Shown here one piece after another: positions 8,477 through 18,326 of a stretch of 64,000 nucleotides of DNA. The stretch lies in NCBI RefSeq assembly GCF_041435355.1, contig NZ_CP108442.1, forward strand, positions 806,001 through 870,000, given 5' to 3'. Both the position numbers and the translations under genes were made by a program. Within the stretch, counting starts at the first letter, position 1; every line of letters begins with the position of its first letter. Under the pieces are notes generated by a model. The model made no database searches and was not told the origin of the DNA. It saw only the letters and a list, made by a program, of their open reading frames with translations. The stretch is from Streptomyces sp. NBC_01276. Lineage in GTDB: Bacteria; Actinomycetota; Actinomycetes; Streptomycetales; Streptomycetaceae.

Positions 8477-10627
8477 TCATCCCATGCCGGGTATGTAGGA
8501 GACCAGCAGGTCGATGAGCTTGATCCCGACGAACGGCAGCACGAGCCCGCCCACGCCGTAGACGCCGAGGTTGCGGCGCAGCAGGTCGTGAGCGGAGGCG
8601 GGCTTGTAGCGGACACCGCGCAGGGCGAGCGGGATGAGGGCGACGATGATCAGCGCGTTGAAGATGATCGCCGAGGTGATCGCGGACCGGGGGCTGCTCA
8701 GTCCCATGATGTTGAGGGCTTCGAGGCCCGGGTAGGCAGAGGCGAACATCGCGGGGATGATCGCGAAGTACTTGGCGACGTCGTTGGTGATGGAGAAGGT
8801 GGTCAGGGCGCCGCGGGTGATGAGGAGCTGCTTGCCGATCTCGACGATGTCGATGAGCTTGGTGGGGTTGGAGTCCAGGTCGACCATGTTCCCGGCTTCC
8901 TTGGCAGCCGAGGTGCCGGTGTTCATGGCCACGCCCACGTCGGCCTGGGCGAGGGCAGGGGCGTCGTTGGTGCCGTCGCCGGTCATGGCGACGAGCTTGC
9001 CGCCGGCCTGCTCCCGCTTGATGAGGGCCATCTTGTCCTCGGGAGTGGCCTCCGCCAGGTACTCGTCGACGCCGGCCTCTTCGGCGATGGCGCGGGCCGT
9101 CAGCTCGTTGTCGCCGGTCACCATGACCGTGCGGATCCCCATCTGGCGCAGCTCCTCGAACCGCTCCCGGATCCCCTCCTTGACCACGTCCTTGAGGTGG
9201 ATGATCCCGAGCACCCTCGGCCCGTCCCAGTCGTGGACCGCCACCAGCAGGGGCGTGCCCCCGGACTCCGACACGGTGGCCGACCAGGCCACCGCTTCCG
9301 CCGGTACGGTGCCGCCGCGCATCGCCACCCAGTCGCAGACCTGCGCCACCGCGCCCTTGCGGATGGCACAACCGGCACCGTTGTCCCAGCTCAGGTTGAC
9401 GCCGCTCATCCGGGTCCGGGCGCTGAACTCGGTGAACCGCGGGTTGCTGAGGTCATCGGCGGTGGCCGGTCGCAGTCCGTACTGCCGGGCGAGGGCCACG
9501 ACGGATCGGCCCTCGGGCGTCTCGTCTGCGAGCGAGGACAGCTGAGCGGCGTCCGCCAGCTTGATGTGGTCCACGCCGGGCAGGGGGACGAAGGCCGCGG
9601 CCTCACGGTTGCCGAGGGTGATGGTTCCGGTCTTGTCGAGCAGCAGGGTGTTCACGTCCCCGGCGGCCTCGACGGCGCGTCCGCTCATGGCGATGACGTT
9701 CCGCTGGACGAGCCGGTCCATGCCCGCAATCCCGATCGCCGACAGGAGGGCGCCGATCGTGGTGGGGATGAGGGTGACGAGGAGGGCGACCAGGACCGTC
9801 GTGGACTGCGCGGCGTGCGCGTAGGCGGCCATCGGCTGGATGGCGACGACCACCAGGACGAAGATGACGGTGAGAGCGGCCAGGAGGATGTTCAGCGCGA
9901 TCTCGTTCGGGGTCTTCTGCCGGGTGGCGCCCTCGACGAGGGCGATCATCCGGTCGATGAAGCTGTTGCCTGGACGTGAAGTGACCCGTACTACGATCGA
10001 GTCGGACAGCACGGTCGTGCCGCCGGTGACCCCGGACCGGTCACCGCCCGATTCCCGCAGTACGGGCGCCGATTCGCCGGTGACGGCCGACTCGTCCACC
10101 ATCGCGGCCCCGTCGACCACGTCACCGTCGGCCGGGATCGGCTCTCCGGCCTCGACGAGCACGAAGTCGAAGGGTTGGAGCTCGGCCGGCGTGACCACCT
10201 CCGTCTCGGACCGGTGCAGGTTCGCCCCGTACGTCCAGTGGTTCAGCCGTACCGCGACCGTGTCCGTACGCGCCTTGCGCAGCGACTCGGCCTGAGCCCG
10301 GCCCCGGCCCTCGGCAACGGCCTCGGCGAGGTTGGCGAACAGGACCGTCAGCCAGAGCCAGACGCTGATCACCCAGGTGAAGACGGACGGGTGGATGAGG
10401 GCCGACAGCGTGGTCAGAACGGATCCGACGGCGACGACGAACAGCACCGGCTTCTTCACGAGTTCGCGGGGATGGAGCTTGCCCACGGCCTCCCGCGCGG
10501 AGGCGGCGAGGAGCTCGGGGTCCACGACGTTCACCTGGCCGGAGCGTTTCCGGGACGGTCGGTTGGTCGGGGTGCGCGGAGGTGTCCCGAGACCCGGAGG
10601 AACGTGCTGCGCGGCGGCGGGAGGCAT
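8477..10627 (-). CDS. kdpB: Orphan potassium-transporting ATPase subunit B
   Basis: The product is 716 residues. ATG 10627 has AAGG 10 bases upstream; the frame is open further but without a site. It carries the full P-type ATPase set: TGES in [20 protein letters not shown], phosphorylation Asp331 in [34 protein letters not shown], and [20 protein letters not shown]. The membrane segments look complete. It is a second kdpB with no kdpA or kdpC beside it. The C-terminal half is extremely close to the operon copy at 15398. A leader hairpin and a phased CGTCA array precede it. It may exchange into the Kdp complex, be an isoform, or be a redundant relic. Confidence 0.9.
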   Translation of the reverse strand: MPPAAAQHVPPGLGTPPRTPTNRPSRKRSGQVNVVDPELLAASAREAVGKLHPRELVKKPVLFVVAVGSVLTTLSALIHPSVFTWVISVWLWLTVLFANLAEAVAEGRGRAQAESLRKARTDTVAVRLNHWTYGANLHRSETEVVTPAELQPFDFVLVEAGEPIPADGDVVDGAAMVDESAVTGESAPVLRESGGDRSGVTGGTTVLSDSIVVRVTSRPGNSFIDRMIALVEGATRQKTPNEIALNILLAALTVIFVLVVVAIQPMAAYAHAAQSTTVLVALLVTLIPTTIGALLSAIGIAGMDRLVQRNVIAMSGRAVEAAGDVNTLLLDKTGTITLGNREAAAFVPLPGVDHIKLADAAQLSSLADETPEGRSVVALARQYGLRPATADDLSNPRFTEFSARTRMSGVNLSWDNGAGCAIRKGAVAQVCDWVAMRGGTVPAEAVAWSATVSESGGTPLLVAVHDWDGPRVLGIIHLKDVVKEGIRERFEELRQMGIRTVMVTGDNELTARAIAEEAGVDEYLAEATPEDKMALIKREQAGGKLVAMTGDGTNDAPALAQADVGVAMNTGTSAAKEAGNMVDLDSNPTKLIDIVEIGKQLLITRGALTTFSITNDVAKYFAIIPAMFASAYPGLEALNIMGLSSPRSAITSAIIFNALIIVALIPLALRGVRYKPASAHDLLRRNLGVYGVGGLVLPFVGIKLIDLLVSYIPGMG

Positions 10628-10697
10628 GAAGCGACCTTCTGGATGGGTTCGAGGTGGCAGCCCTGGCAGCTCGTGGCCAGAGCGCGGGAGGGGGTGT

Positions 10698-10766
10698 CGC
10701 CGCCGGGGACTTCCTCCATGGACCCCCTCGGCCGTCATGTGAGTGTTTGCGAGGTCCCCGGCGGCG
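10698..10766. repeat. 13-bp perfect inverted repeat in the orphan kdpB leader
   Basis: CGCCGCCGGGGAC at 10698-10710 pairs perfectly with GTCCCCGGCGGCG at 10754-10766 across a 43-base loop that holds a TCCATGGA palindrome. It lies about 70 bp before the kdpB start and would form a strong structure in the 5' leader. A second small hairpin (GGCAG...CTGCC, about 10771-10787) is adjacent. It could be an attenuator or RNA switch; it does not obviously match the c-di-AMP ydaO consensus as I remember it. Confidence 0.5.
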
Positions 10767-10855
10767 CAACAGGCAGGAAACTACTGCCCCTCTCACCTCA
10801 AGCGCCCATCCCGGCACGGGATTTGCCACCTCCTTGACGGCGGGCGCACGAGACC

Positions 10856-10888
10856 CGTCAATCCGCCGTCAGAGGCGCGTCAACGCGC
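10856..10888 (+). promoter_or_regulatory. Three perfect CGTCA half-sites at 11-bp spacing
   Basis: CGTCA starts at 10856, 10867 and 10878, exactly 11 bp apart, spanning the kimA stop codon and upstream of the orphan kdpB. The half-sites point opposite to the kdpB direction, unlike most other arrays here. It is a putative KdpE/OmpR-family binding site. Confidence 0.55.
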
Positions 10889-12763
10889 CTCGGCCGTAAG
10901 GCGGAAGCGCAACCGGCAGATCACGGCGTCGGTGTCGCGGCGGACCGCGTGGGCGACGACGGAACCGCGCTGGTTCTGGAGCAGCCGCTGCCACAGGTGG
11001 GCGGGTTCGGTCTCCGGGATCAGGACGGTCACCTGCGCGTCCTGACGTGTCTGGGTCAGCTTCCGCACGTAGGCCGACAATGGACGGCCGAGCGAGCGGG
11101 TTTCCGAGGCGAGCTCGATCAGTTCGACGCCGGGCTTCCACAACTCCCAGTCACGCCTCAGGGCTTCAGCCGCATCACGGTCCTCGGGAGACGGATGGGT
11201 GACGGTCACGGCGAGGACTTCGTCGCCGAGTGAGCGGGCGGCCGTGAGGGCCTGGCTGGTCAGGCGGGACAGGCCGGAGACCGGGACCACGACCACGGAG
11301 CGGGACCGGTGCGGGGGCCGCGGGATCCGGCCGAGCTCCAGGCGTTCGCCGATCTCCGTGTACGCGCGGTGGATCTTCTCGAAGCCGAGGACGAGCAGCG
11401 GCAGCGCGACGACGATCAGCCAGGCGCCCTCGGTGAACTTGGTCGCGGTGACGACGACGGCCGAGACACCCGTCAGGAGAGCGCCGAAGCCGTTGAGCGC
11501 CGCCTTGGCCTGCCAGCCGCGCGGCCGCTCCCCGTACCAGTGCCGGACCATGCCCACCTGGCAGATGGTGAAGCCGACGAAGACACCGATCGCGAAGAGC
11601 GGGACGAGGGTGTTGGTGTCGCCGCCGGAGAAGACGAGCAGGAGGGCGGAGACGAGGGCCAGCCAGACCACTCCGTGGCGGTGGACCTGGCGATCGGCCT
11701 TGAGGGCGAAGACGTGGGGCAGGTGGTTGTCGCGGGCCAGCAGGCTCATCAGCACGGGCAGACCTCCGAAGGAGGTGTTCGCGGCCAGCGCCAGCAGCAC
11801 CATCGTGGCGAACTGGACCACGTAGAAGGCGGCGTTGTGCCCGAAGGAGGCGTCCGCGAGCTGCGCGAGGACGGTGACGCCCTCGACCGGCTGGAGGTGG
11901 AAGCGCCCGATGAGGGTGGAGAGGCCGATCAGCATCACGCCCAGGAGCGCGCCGAGGGCGACCTCGGTGCGCTGGGCCCGGCGGGCGGCCGGCGCCCGGA
12001 AGGACGGCACTGCATTGGCGACCGCCTCGACTCCGGTCAGGGCCGAGCACCCGGCGGCGAAGGCCTTCAGCAACAGGAGCGCCCCGACGGCGGTCGCGCC
12101 CTCGCCGAGGGCCGAGGCGTGCCCGGTGGCGGACGCGGTGCTGACGGGACCGTCGCGGAAGAGCCCGACGACGACCATCGCGAGGATCGACCCGACGAAC
12201 ACGGCGGTGGGCACGAGGAACGCCTTGGCGGATTCCACGACCCCGCGCAGGTTCACGGCGGTGACCAGCACCAGGACGCCCAGGCAGATCCATACCCGTT
12301 CCCCGTACAGCTCGGGAAACGCCGAGGTCAGGGCGGCCACACCGGCCGTGACGGACACGGCCACGTTCAGGACGTAGTCCAGGATCAGCGAGGCCGCGGC
12401 GACCAGACTCGTCCGCCGGCCCAGGTGGCGCTTGGCGACCGCGTACGAACCGCCTCCGTCCGGGAACGCGGCGATCACCTGCCGGTACGAGGCCACCAGC
12501 ACCGCCAGCAGCGCGGCGATCGCCAGGGTGACGGGGAGGGTGAAGCCCAAACCGTAGGCACCGGCCGCGGCCAGGACCAGCACGATCGACTCCGGCCCGT
12601 ACGCCACGGACGCCATCGCGTCCAGGGACAGCGCGGCCAGCCCCTGGAGAGCGGTCAGCCGATGGCGGTCGTCTGCCGCCGGTGTCCGTACGCCGGTATC
12701 AGGAGGTTCCTCCGTGCCCGGGGCCTGTCCTGCCGCGCTCGGCTTTCCCATGTCTATCGACAT
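10880..12763 (-). CDS. kimA: KimA-type high-affinity potassium transporter (APC fold)
   Basis: The product is 627 residues; ATG 12763 has GGAGG 11 bases upstream, and ATG 12751 is an alternative. The text tracks Bacillus KimA (YdaO): LSLDAMASVAYGPESIVLVL, SYRQVIAAFPDGGGSYAVAK, AFAAGCSALTGVEAVANAVP, ANTSFGGLPVLMSLLARDNH. About 12 membrane spans are followed by a cytoplasmic domain from about residue 470 (SVVVVPVSGLSRLTSQALTA). KimA proteins are K+/H+ symporters controlled by c-di-AMP in Bacillus. The setting next to two kdpB genes and a Kdp sensor system strongly supports potassium uptake. Confidence 0.85.
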   Translation of the reverse strand: MSIDMGKPSAAGQAPGTEEPPDTGVRTPAADDRHRLTALQGLAALSLDAMASVAYGPESIVLVLAAAGAYGLGFTLPVTLAIAALLAVLVASYRQVIAAFPDGGGSYAVAKRHLGRRTSLVAAASLILDYVLNVAVSVTAGVAALTSAFPELYGERVWICLGVLVLVTAVNLRGVVESAKAFLVPTAVFVGSILAMVVVGLFRDGPVSTASATGHASALGEGATAVGALLLLKAFAAGCSALTGVEAVANAVPSFRAPAARRAQRTEVALGALLGVMLIGLSTLIGRFHLQPVEGVTVLAQLADASFGHNAAFYVVQFATMVLLALAANTSFGGLPVLMSLLARDNHLPHVFALKADRQVHRHGVVWLALVSALLLVFSGGDTNTLVPLFAIGVFVGFTICQVGMVRHWYGERPRGWQAKAALNGFGALLTGVSAVVVTATKFTEGAWLIVVALPLLVLGFEKIHRAYTEIGERLELGRIPRPPHRSRSVVVVPVSGLSRLTSQALTAARSLGDEVLAVTVTHPSPEDRDAAEALRRDWELWKPGVELIELASETRSLGRPLSAYVRKLTQTRQDAQVTVLIPETEPAHLWQRLLQNQRGSVVAHAVRRDTDAVICRLRFRLTAEAR

Positions 12764-12865
12764 CTTTCGCTGTTCCTCCGTTGGACAAAGTGAGGACAGC
12801 GTCCGAACGCCATGGCCGGATCGCCAGTGTTCTTGGCGTTATCCATACGACCGCCACGCCAGTCT

Positions 12866-12918
12866 TCACGCGCCCTTGATGGCCGGCCGGGAAAGTCGTA
12901 TGAGGTGCGTCAAGACCT
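12866..12918. promoter_or_regulatory. Weak phased half-sites upstream of kimA and of the 13008 gene
   Basis: In the divergent gap, the minus strand has CATCA then CGTGA (plus-strand starts 12877 and 12866) facing kimA. The plus strand has CGTAT and CGTCA (12897 and 12908) facing the 13008 gene. Each pair is 11 bp apart. Only one of the four half-sites is a perfect CGTCA, so this is weaker than the other arrays. Confidence 0.3.
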
Positions 12919-13007
12919 CGCAGGGGCGGGTGGCTGCACCTCCAACGGGGGCAGGGTTGAAAGGGGCATCACCCCACCCCCTCGGAAATGGGGGAAGGTT
13001 CAGATGG

Positions 13008-13400
13008 ATGCGGAGAACGTGGTCGGAGGGAACCGCCCGGCTGGCCGAGGACGGCCGCTCGCCGGAGGCGGTGGTCGAGTACGTGCGCAGGGAGCTCGTC
13101 GGGCTGCTGGAGCTGCGCGGCTGCCGCTTCGAGTACGGATCCCTGATGGGCAACCTGCCGCGTCTGGAGCATGACGGCGGCGTCTGGCTGCACCGCCCGG
13201 GCCGGGTGACGGAGTACACCGACTGGCCGGACGGCAAGACCGAGCTCCGGGTCGTGGGCGGCGGACACTACTACGGCCGCTTCCTGCTGGATCCCCACCC
13301 CGGGCCGCTGCCTCCGGAACAGGACCGCTTCGTGGCCGTCGCGCTGGCCGCGCAGGCCGGCTCCGCCCTGGACACGGCCGGCCTGTCCCACCAGGCCTGA
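13008..13400 (+). CDS. Small GAF-like sensory domain protein related to histidine kinase sensor regions
   Basis: The product is 130 residues; ATG 13008 has GGGAAGG about 9 bases upstream. It has the pattern seen at the C-terminus of several Streptomyces sensor-kinase-like proteins: LLELRGCRFEYGSLMGNLPR, LEHDGGVWLHRPG, then ELRVVGGGHYYGRFLLDPHP and a final helix (RFVAVALAAQAGSALDTA). No kinase core or membrane segment is present. It sits just before the kdp operon and could be a free-standing sensory input for KdpD, or the surviving end of a larger gene. Confidence 0.6.
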   Translation: MRRTWSEGTARLAEDGRSPEAVVEYVRRELVGLLELRGCRFEYGSLMGNLPRLEHDGGVWLHRPGRVTEYTDWPDGKTELRVVGGGHYYGRFLLDPHPGPLPPEQDRFVAVALAAQAGSALDTAGLSHQA

Positions 13401-13422
13401 CCGGTCCTTTTCAGGCACTTCC

Positions 13423-13487
13423 CGTAAGGACGGCGTCAAGAGTTCCCGCGGGCCCGTATGGACCTCATCAAGGTGTCTTAACGCCGG
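13423..13487 (+). promoter_or_regulatory. Phased CGTCA-type array upstream of the kdp operon
   Basis: Half-sites are CGTAA (13423), CGTCA (13434), CGTAT (13455), CATCA (13466) and CTTAA (13477). Steps are 11, 21 (two turns), 11 and 11 bp. The array ends about 75 bp before the first gene of the kdp operon. It is the expected position for KdpE, the OmpR-family regulator encoded downstream. Confidence 0.55.
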
Positions 13488-13560
13488 GATGAAGACACGG
13501 TTATCTCGTCATCGGCCATCTGGCCGATTCATTTCTTCCCTCTTCATCCAGGAGCTCACG

Positions 13561-13644
13561 GTGGCCGATCTGGCCTTCGTCGTCACCACGGTCGCGGTAT
13601 TCGCGCTGGTGGCTCTCATCGCCCGAGGGGTGGCCAAGCTGTGA
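13561..13644 (+). CDS. 27-residue single-span membrane peptide leading the kdp operon
   Basis: GTG 13561 follows GGAGCTCAC. The peptide begins MADLAFVVTTVAVFALVALI and ends RGVAKL: one membrane helix with a positive C-terminus. Its stop overlaps the kdpF start (GTGA at 13641-13644), so translation is coupled. It resembles a second KdpF-like stabilising helix, but this is inference; KdpF itself is the next frame. Confidence 0.75.
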   Translation: MADLAFVVTTVAVFALVALIARGVAKL

Positions 13645-13730
13645 CCGTCGAAAACATCGTCGGCCTCGCCGTGGCCGTCTCCCTGCTCGGATACCTCGTC
13701 CTCGCCCTCGTCAAGCCGGAGAGGTTCTAG
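13641..13730 (+). CDS. kdpF: Potassium-transporting ATPase small subunit KdpF
   Basis: 29 residues from GTG 13641. The peptide (start TVENIVGLAVAVSLLGYLVL, end KPERF) has the KdpF layout: a single span with a terminal E-x-F motif. It overlaps the preceding peptide gene by 4 bases and precedes kdpA by 6 bases. KdpF packs against KdpA and stabilises the complex. Confidence 0.85.
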   Translation: MTVENIVGLAVAVSLLGYLVLALVKPERF

Positions 13731-13736
13731 CCACCG

Positions 13737-15401
13737 ATGAGTCCCGTTCTCGCTGGTGTGCTCCAGCTCCTCGCACTGATCGCCGCGCTCGCGCTGGCCT
13801 ACCGCCCCCTCGGCGACTACATGGCCAAGGTCTACTCCTCGGAGAAGCACTACCGCCCGGAGAAGTGGATCTACAAGGCGATCGGCGCCAATCCGACCGC
13901 CGAGATGCGCTGGCCCGCCTACCTGCGCGGCGTCCTCGCCTTCTCCGCGGTGAGTGTGCTCTTCCTCTACGCCCTCCAGCGCGCCCAGGGCATCCTGCCC
14001 GGCTCGCTCGGCTTCTCCGCGATCGACCCCGACCAGGCCTTCAACACCGCCGCCTCCTTCGTGGCCAACACGAACTGGCAGTCGTACTACGGCGAGCAGG
14101 CCATGGGCCACGTCGTGCAGACCGGCGGCCTCGCCGTACAGAACTTCGTCTCGGCCGCGGTCGGCATGGCCGTGGCGGTGGCCCTGGTACGGGGCTTCGC
14201 GCGCTCCCGCACCGGTGAACTCGGCAACTTCTGGGCCGACCTGGTCCGCGGCACCGTCCGCATCCTCCTGCCCATCGCCGTCCTCGGCGCGATCGTCCTC
14301 GTCGCGTGCGGCGCGATCCAGAACTTCGCCGGCATCCACGAGGTCGGCCAGTTCCTGGGCGGTACGCAGCAGTGGAACGGCGGGGCGGTGGCCTCCCAGG
14401 AGGTCATCAAGGAGCTGGGCACGAACGGCGGCGGCTACTTCAACGCCAACTCCGCCCACCCCTTCGAGAACCCCACCCCCTTCTCCAACCTCTTCGAGAT
14501 CTTCCTGATCCTCGTCATCCCGTTCGCGCTCACCCGCACGTTCGGCCGGATGGTCGGCAACCTGCGCCAGGGCTACGCGATCCTGGCGACGATGGCGACG
14601 ATCTGGCTCGGCTTCACGGCCCTGATGATGTGGACCGAATTCGCCCACCACGGCCCGGCGTTCGAGGTCGCGGGCGGGGCGATGGAGGGCAAGGAGACCC
14701 GCTTCGGCGTCGGCGCCTCCGCGATCTTCTCGGTCGCCACGACGCTCACCTCCACCGGCGCGGTCAACTCCTTCCACTCCTCCTACACCGGTCTCGGCGG
14801 CGGCATCCAACTGCTGGGCATGCAGCTCGGCGAGATCGCCCCCGGCGGTGTCGGCTCCGGTCTCTACGGCATGCTGGTCATGGCGATCATCGCGGTGTTC
14901 ATCGCCGGCCTCATGGTCGGCCGCACCCCGGAGTACCTGGGCAAGAAGATCGGCACCCGCGAGATCAAGTTCGCGGCCTGCTACATCCTCATCACCCCGG
15001 CGCTGGTGCTGTGCTTCACCGCCGCGGCCATGGCCCTGCCCACCCCGCCGCACTCGATGCTGAACTCCGGGGCGCACGGCTTTTCCGAGGTCCTCTACGC
15101 CTACACCTCGGGCGCCAACAACAACGGCTCCGCCTTCGCGGGCCTGAACGCCGACACGCAGTGGTTCAACACCACCATCGGCCTCGCCATGCTGCTGGGC
15201 CGGTTCCTGCCCATGGTCTTCGTCCTCGCGCTGGCCGGCTCGCTCGCCGAGCAGAAGCCCGTCCCCGAGACCGCGGGCACGCTCCGTACCGACAAGCCGC
15301 TCTACACCGGCCTCCTCGTCGGCACGATCCTCATCGTCACCGGTCTGACCTACTTCCCCGCCCTCGCGCTGGGGCCGCTCGCCGAAGGGCTCGCATCATG
15401 A
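13737..15401 (+). CDS. kdpA: Potassium-transporting ATPase subunit A (channel subunit)
   Basis: The product is 554 residues, normal for KdpA. The four selectivity-filter loops are visible: [60 protein letters not shown], and [18 protein letters not shown]. About ten membrane spans are present. The stop overlaps the kdpB start (ATGA at 15398-15401). It binds and conducts K+ in the KdpFABC pump. Confidence 0.97.
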   Translation: MSPVLAGVLQLLALIAALALAYRPLGDYMAKVYSSEKHYRPEKWIYKAIGANPTAEMRWPAYLRGVLAFSAVSVLFLYALQRAQGILPGSLGFSAIDPDQAFNTAASFVANTNWQSYYGEQAMGHVVQTGGLAVQNFVSAAVGMAVAVALVRGFARSRTGELGNFWADLVRGTVRILLPIAVLGAIVLVACGAIQNFAGIHEVGQFLGGTQQWNGGAVASQEVIKELGTNGGGYFNANSAHPFENPTPFSNLFEIFLILVIPFALTRTFGRMVGNLRQGYAILATMATIWLGFTALMMWTEFAHHGPAFEVAGGAMEGKETRFGVGASAIFSVATTLTSTGAVNSFHSSYTGLGGGIQLLGMQLGEIAPGGVGSGLYGMLVMAIIAVFIAGLMVGRTPEYLGKKIGTREIKFAACYILITPALVLCFTAAAMALPTPPHSMLNSGAHGFSEVLYAYTSGANNNGSAFAGLNADTQWFNTTIGLAMLLGRFLPMVFVLALAGSLAEQKPVPETAGTLRTDKPLYTGLLVGTILIVTGLTYFPALALGPLAEGLAS

Positions 15402-17503
15402 GCACCGCCACTCCGACCCGTGCCCCGCACGAGAACCTGCCCACCGGACACAAGCCGCCCGCCGGCCGTGTCGGCGGGGGCCTGTTCGACCCCAAGCAAC
15501 TGCTGAAGTCCTTCCCGGATGCGGTGAAGAAGCTCGACCCCCGCGTCATGATCAAGTCGCCGGTCATGTTCGTGGTCCTCGTCGGCTCGGTGGTCACCAC
15601 CGTGCTGGCCCTGAAGGACCCGACGGACTGGTTCGGCTGGGCGATCACCGCCTGGCTGTGGCTGACCACCATCTTCGCCAACCTCGCCGAGGCCGTGGCC
15701 GAGGGCCGCGGCAAGGCCCAGGCGGACACCCTCCGCAAGGCCAAGACCGACTCCGTCGCCCGCCGCCTGACCACAGACGGCATGGGCGAAGAACAGGTCC
15801 CGGGCACCGAGCTGAAGATCGGCGACCTGGTGGTCTGCGAGGCCGGTGACGTCATCCCCGGCGACGGAGACGTCATCGAAGGCGTCGCCTCCGTCGACGA
15901 GTCCGCGATCACCGGTGAGTCCGCCCCGGTGATCCGGGAGTCCGGCGGCGACCGCAGCGCGGTCACCGGCGGTACGAAGGTCCTCTCCGACCGGATCGTC
16001 GTCAAGATCACGACGAAGCCCGGTGAGACGTTCATCGACCGCATGATCGCCCTGGTGGAGGGCGCGGCGCGGCAGAAGACGCCGAACGAGATCGCGCTGA
16101 ACATCCTTCTCGCATCCCTCACGATCGTCTTCCTGCTGGCGGTCGTCACCCTCCAGCCCTTCGCGATCTACGCCGGCGCCGAGCAGTCGATGATCGTGCT
16201 GACCGCGCTGCTGGTCTGCCTGATCCCGACCACGATCGGCGCGCTCCTGTCGGCCATCGGCATCGCGGGCATGGACCGCCTCGTGCAGCGCAACGTCCTG
16301 GCCATGTCCGGCCGGGCCGTCGAAGCCGCGGGTGACGTCTCCACCCTCCTGCTCGACAAGACGGGCACCATCACCCTCGGCAACCGGCAGGCCGCCGAGT
16401 TCGTCCCCGTCAAGGGCACGACGGAGGCCGAGCTGGCGGACGCCGCCCAGCTGTCGTCCCTCGCGGACGAGACCCCCGAGGGCCGCTCCATCGTCGTCCT
16501 GGCGAAGGCTAAGTACGGGCTGCGCGAGCGCCACCAGGGCGAGCTGGAGCACGCCGAATGGATCGCTTTCACCGCCCAGACCCGTATGTCGGGCGTGGAC
16601 GTGGACGGCAAGCTGACCCGCAAGGGCGCGGCCGGATCGGTGATCACCTGGGTCAAGGAGCAGGGCGGCCAGGTCTCCGACGACGCCGACCTCCTCGCCA
16701 ACCGCATCTCCGAAGCCGGCGGCACTCCGCTGCTCGTCGCCGTCAAGGACGGGAAGGGCGCCCGGGTCCTGGGCGTCATCCACCTCAAGGACGTGGTCAA
16801 GGAGGGCATGCGCGAACGGTTCGACGAGCTGCGCCGCATGGGCATCAAGACCGTCATGATCACCGGTGACAACCCGCTCACCGCCAAGGCCATCGCCGAA
16901 GAGGCCGGTGTCGACGACTTCCTCGCCGAGGCCACCCCCGAGGACAAGATGGCCCTCATCAAGCGGGAACAGGCCGGCGGCAAGCTCGTCGCCATGACCG
17001 GCGACGGCACCAACGACGCCCCCGCCCTCGCCCAGGCCGACGTCGGCGTGGCCATGAACACCGGCACCTCGGCCGCCAAGGAAGCCGGGAACATGGTCGA
17101 CCTGGACTCCAACCCCACCAAGCTCATCGAGATCGTCGAGATCGGCAAGCAGCTCCTCATCACCCGCGGCGCCCTGACCACCTTCTCCATCGCCAACGAC
17201 GTCGCCAAGTACTTCGCGATCATCCCGGCCATGTTCGCCGTGGTCTACCCGGGCCTGGACAAGCTCAACATCATGGGCCTGACCTCCCCCGAGTCCGCCA
17301 TCCTGTCCGCCGTCATCTTCAACGCGCTGATCATCATCGCCCTCGTCCCGCTCGCCCTCAAGGGCGTGCAGTACAAGCCGACCAGCGCCGACAAGATGCT
17401 CCGCCGCAACCTGGGCCTGTACGGCGTGGGCGGTCTGATCGCCCCGTTCATCGGCATCAAGCTCATCGACCTGCTCATCACCCTCATCCCCGGAATCGGC
17501 TGA
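15398..17503 (+). CDS. kdpB: Potassium-transporting ATPase subunit B (P-type ATPase)
   Basis: The product is 701 residues, complete. It has TGES ([20 protein letters not shown]), phosphorylation Asp320 in [20 protein letters not shown], the nucleotide-site [29 protein letters not shown] and [20 protein letters not shown]. It is translationally coupled to kdpA. It hydrolyses ATP to drive K+ uptake through KdpA. A second, orphan copy of this gene lies at 8477-10627; the two are most alike in the last 300 residues. Confidence 0.97.
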   Translation: MSTATPTRAPHENLPTGHKPPAGRVGGGLFDPKQLLKSFPDAVKKLDPRVMIKSPVMFVVLVGSVVTTVLALKDPTDWFGWAITAWLWLTTIFANLAEAVAEGRGKAQADTLRKAKTDSVARRLTTDGMGEEQVPGTELKIGDLVVCEAGDVIPGDGDVIEGVASVDESAITGESAPVIRESGGDRSAVTGGTKVLSDRIVVKITTKPGETFIDRMIALVEGAARQKTPNEIALNILLASLTIVFLLAVVTLQPFAIYAGAEQSMIVLTALLVCLIPTTIGALLSAIGIAGMDRLVQRNVLAMSGRAVEAAGDVSTLLLDKTGTITLGNRQAAEFVPVKGTTEAELADAAQLSSLADETPEGRSIVVLAKAKYGLRERHQGELEHAEWIAFTAQTRMSGVDVDGKLTRKGAAGSVITWVKEQGGQVSDDADLLANRISEAGGTPLLVAVKDGKGARVLGVIHLKDVVKEGMRERFDELRRMGIKTVMITGDNPLTAKAIAEEAGVDDFLAEATPEDKMALIKREQAGGKLVAMTGDGTNDAPALAQADVGVAMNTGTSAAKEAGNMVDLDSNPTKLIEIVEIGKQLLITRGALTTFSIANDVAKYFAIIPAMFAVVYPGLDKLNIMGLTSPESAILSAVIFNALIIIALVPLALKGVQYKPTSADKMLRRNLGLYGVGGLIAPFIGIKLIDLLITLIPGIG

Positions 17504-17509
17504 TCTGCG

Positions 17510-18226
17510 ATGAACAACTCTGTAGGCAACACGGCGCGGTTGATCGTGGCCGGCCTGCGCGCCCTGCTCGTCCTGACGATCGTGTGCGGCGTGCTCTACC
17601 CCCTCGCCGTCACCGGCATCGCCCAGGCCCTGTTCAACGACAAGGCCAACGGCTCCGAGATCAAGGACCAGAGCGGCAACGTCGTCGGATCCTCCCTCAT
17701 CGGACAGCGGTACGACCTGCCCAAGAAGGATCCGAACGACGCCGACGAGGCCGCGAGGCCCGACCTGAAGTGGTTCCAGCCGCGCCCCTCGAACGGCCTG
17801 GGCAGCAACAGCGTCAACACGCAGTACTCCCTGATCCTGTCCGGCGCCACCAACCGTTCCGCCGACAACGGCGCCGTGAACGGCCAGTGCACCAAGGACG
17901 CCGAGGAGGGCACCCTCTGCGCACAGGTCACCGCCGCCAAGGAGGCCGTCATCGCCGACAACTCCACCGCCGGCTACACGGTCAAGCCGGAAAACGTGCC
18001 GGCCGACGCCGTCACCTCCTCCGGCTCCGGCCTCGACCCGAACATCTCCCCCGAGTACGCCAAGCTCCAGATCCACCGGGTCGCCGAGCAGAACACGCTC
18101 GACGTCGAGCAGGTCGAGAAGCTCGTCGCCGACCACACCACCGGCCGGACTCTCGGCTTCATGGGCGAGCCCCGCGTGAACGTCCTCGAGCTCAACACCG
18201 CGCTCAAGGCACTGACCAAGAGCTGA
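17510..18226 (+). CDS. kdpC: Potassium-transporting ATPase subunit C
   Basis: The product is 238 residues starting at ATG 17510, 6 bases after kdpB. One N-terminal membrane span (LRALLVLTIVCGVLYPLAVT) precedes a periplasm-side domain with GSSLIGQRYDLP, KWFQPRPSNG, SGSGLDPNISPEYAKLQIHR and LGFMGEPRVNVLELNTAL, all KdpC hallmarks. It is longer than the E. coli protein by an insert around residues 110-165 that contains two cysteines, as is usual in Streptomyces. Confidence 0.95.
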   Translation: MNNSVGNTARLIVAGLRALLVLTIVCGVLYPLAVTGIAQALFNDKANGSEIKDQSGNVVGSSLIGQRYDLPKKDPNDADEAARPDLKWFQPRPSNGLGSNSVNTQYSLILSGATNRSADNGAVNGQCTKDAEEGTLCAQVTAAKEAVIADNSTAGYTVKPENVPADAVTSSGSGLDPNISPEYAKLQIHRVAEQNTLDVEQVEKLVADHTTGRTLGFMGEPRVNVLELNTALKALTKS

Positions 18227-18247
18227 TGTTCCCCATCGCACGGACCG

Positions 18248-18290
18248 GGAGCCGGCAGGGCGCGGAATGCTCGCGCCCTGCCGGCTCCTT
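18248..18290. terminator. Strong hairpin between kdpC and kdpE
   Basis: GGAGCCGGCAGGGCGCG (18248-18264) pairs perfectly with its complement at 18272-18288: a 17-bp stem with a 7-base loop, followed by TT. It separates the structural genes from kdpED. The regulators therefore need either read-through or a promoter within the 18291-18326 gap; I see no convincing promoter there. Confidence 0.75.
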
Positions 18291-18326
18291 ACCTCTTGCT
18301 CTCAACGAAGGAAAGGCTGCACGCCA

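Noticed and set aside
10628..10860. c-di-AMP (ydaO) riboswitch upstream of the orphan kdpB
   Set aside because: Stems are present, but the conserved ydaO core as I remember it is not; kept only as an unassigned structured leader.
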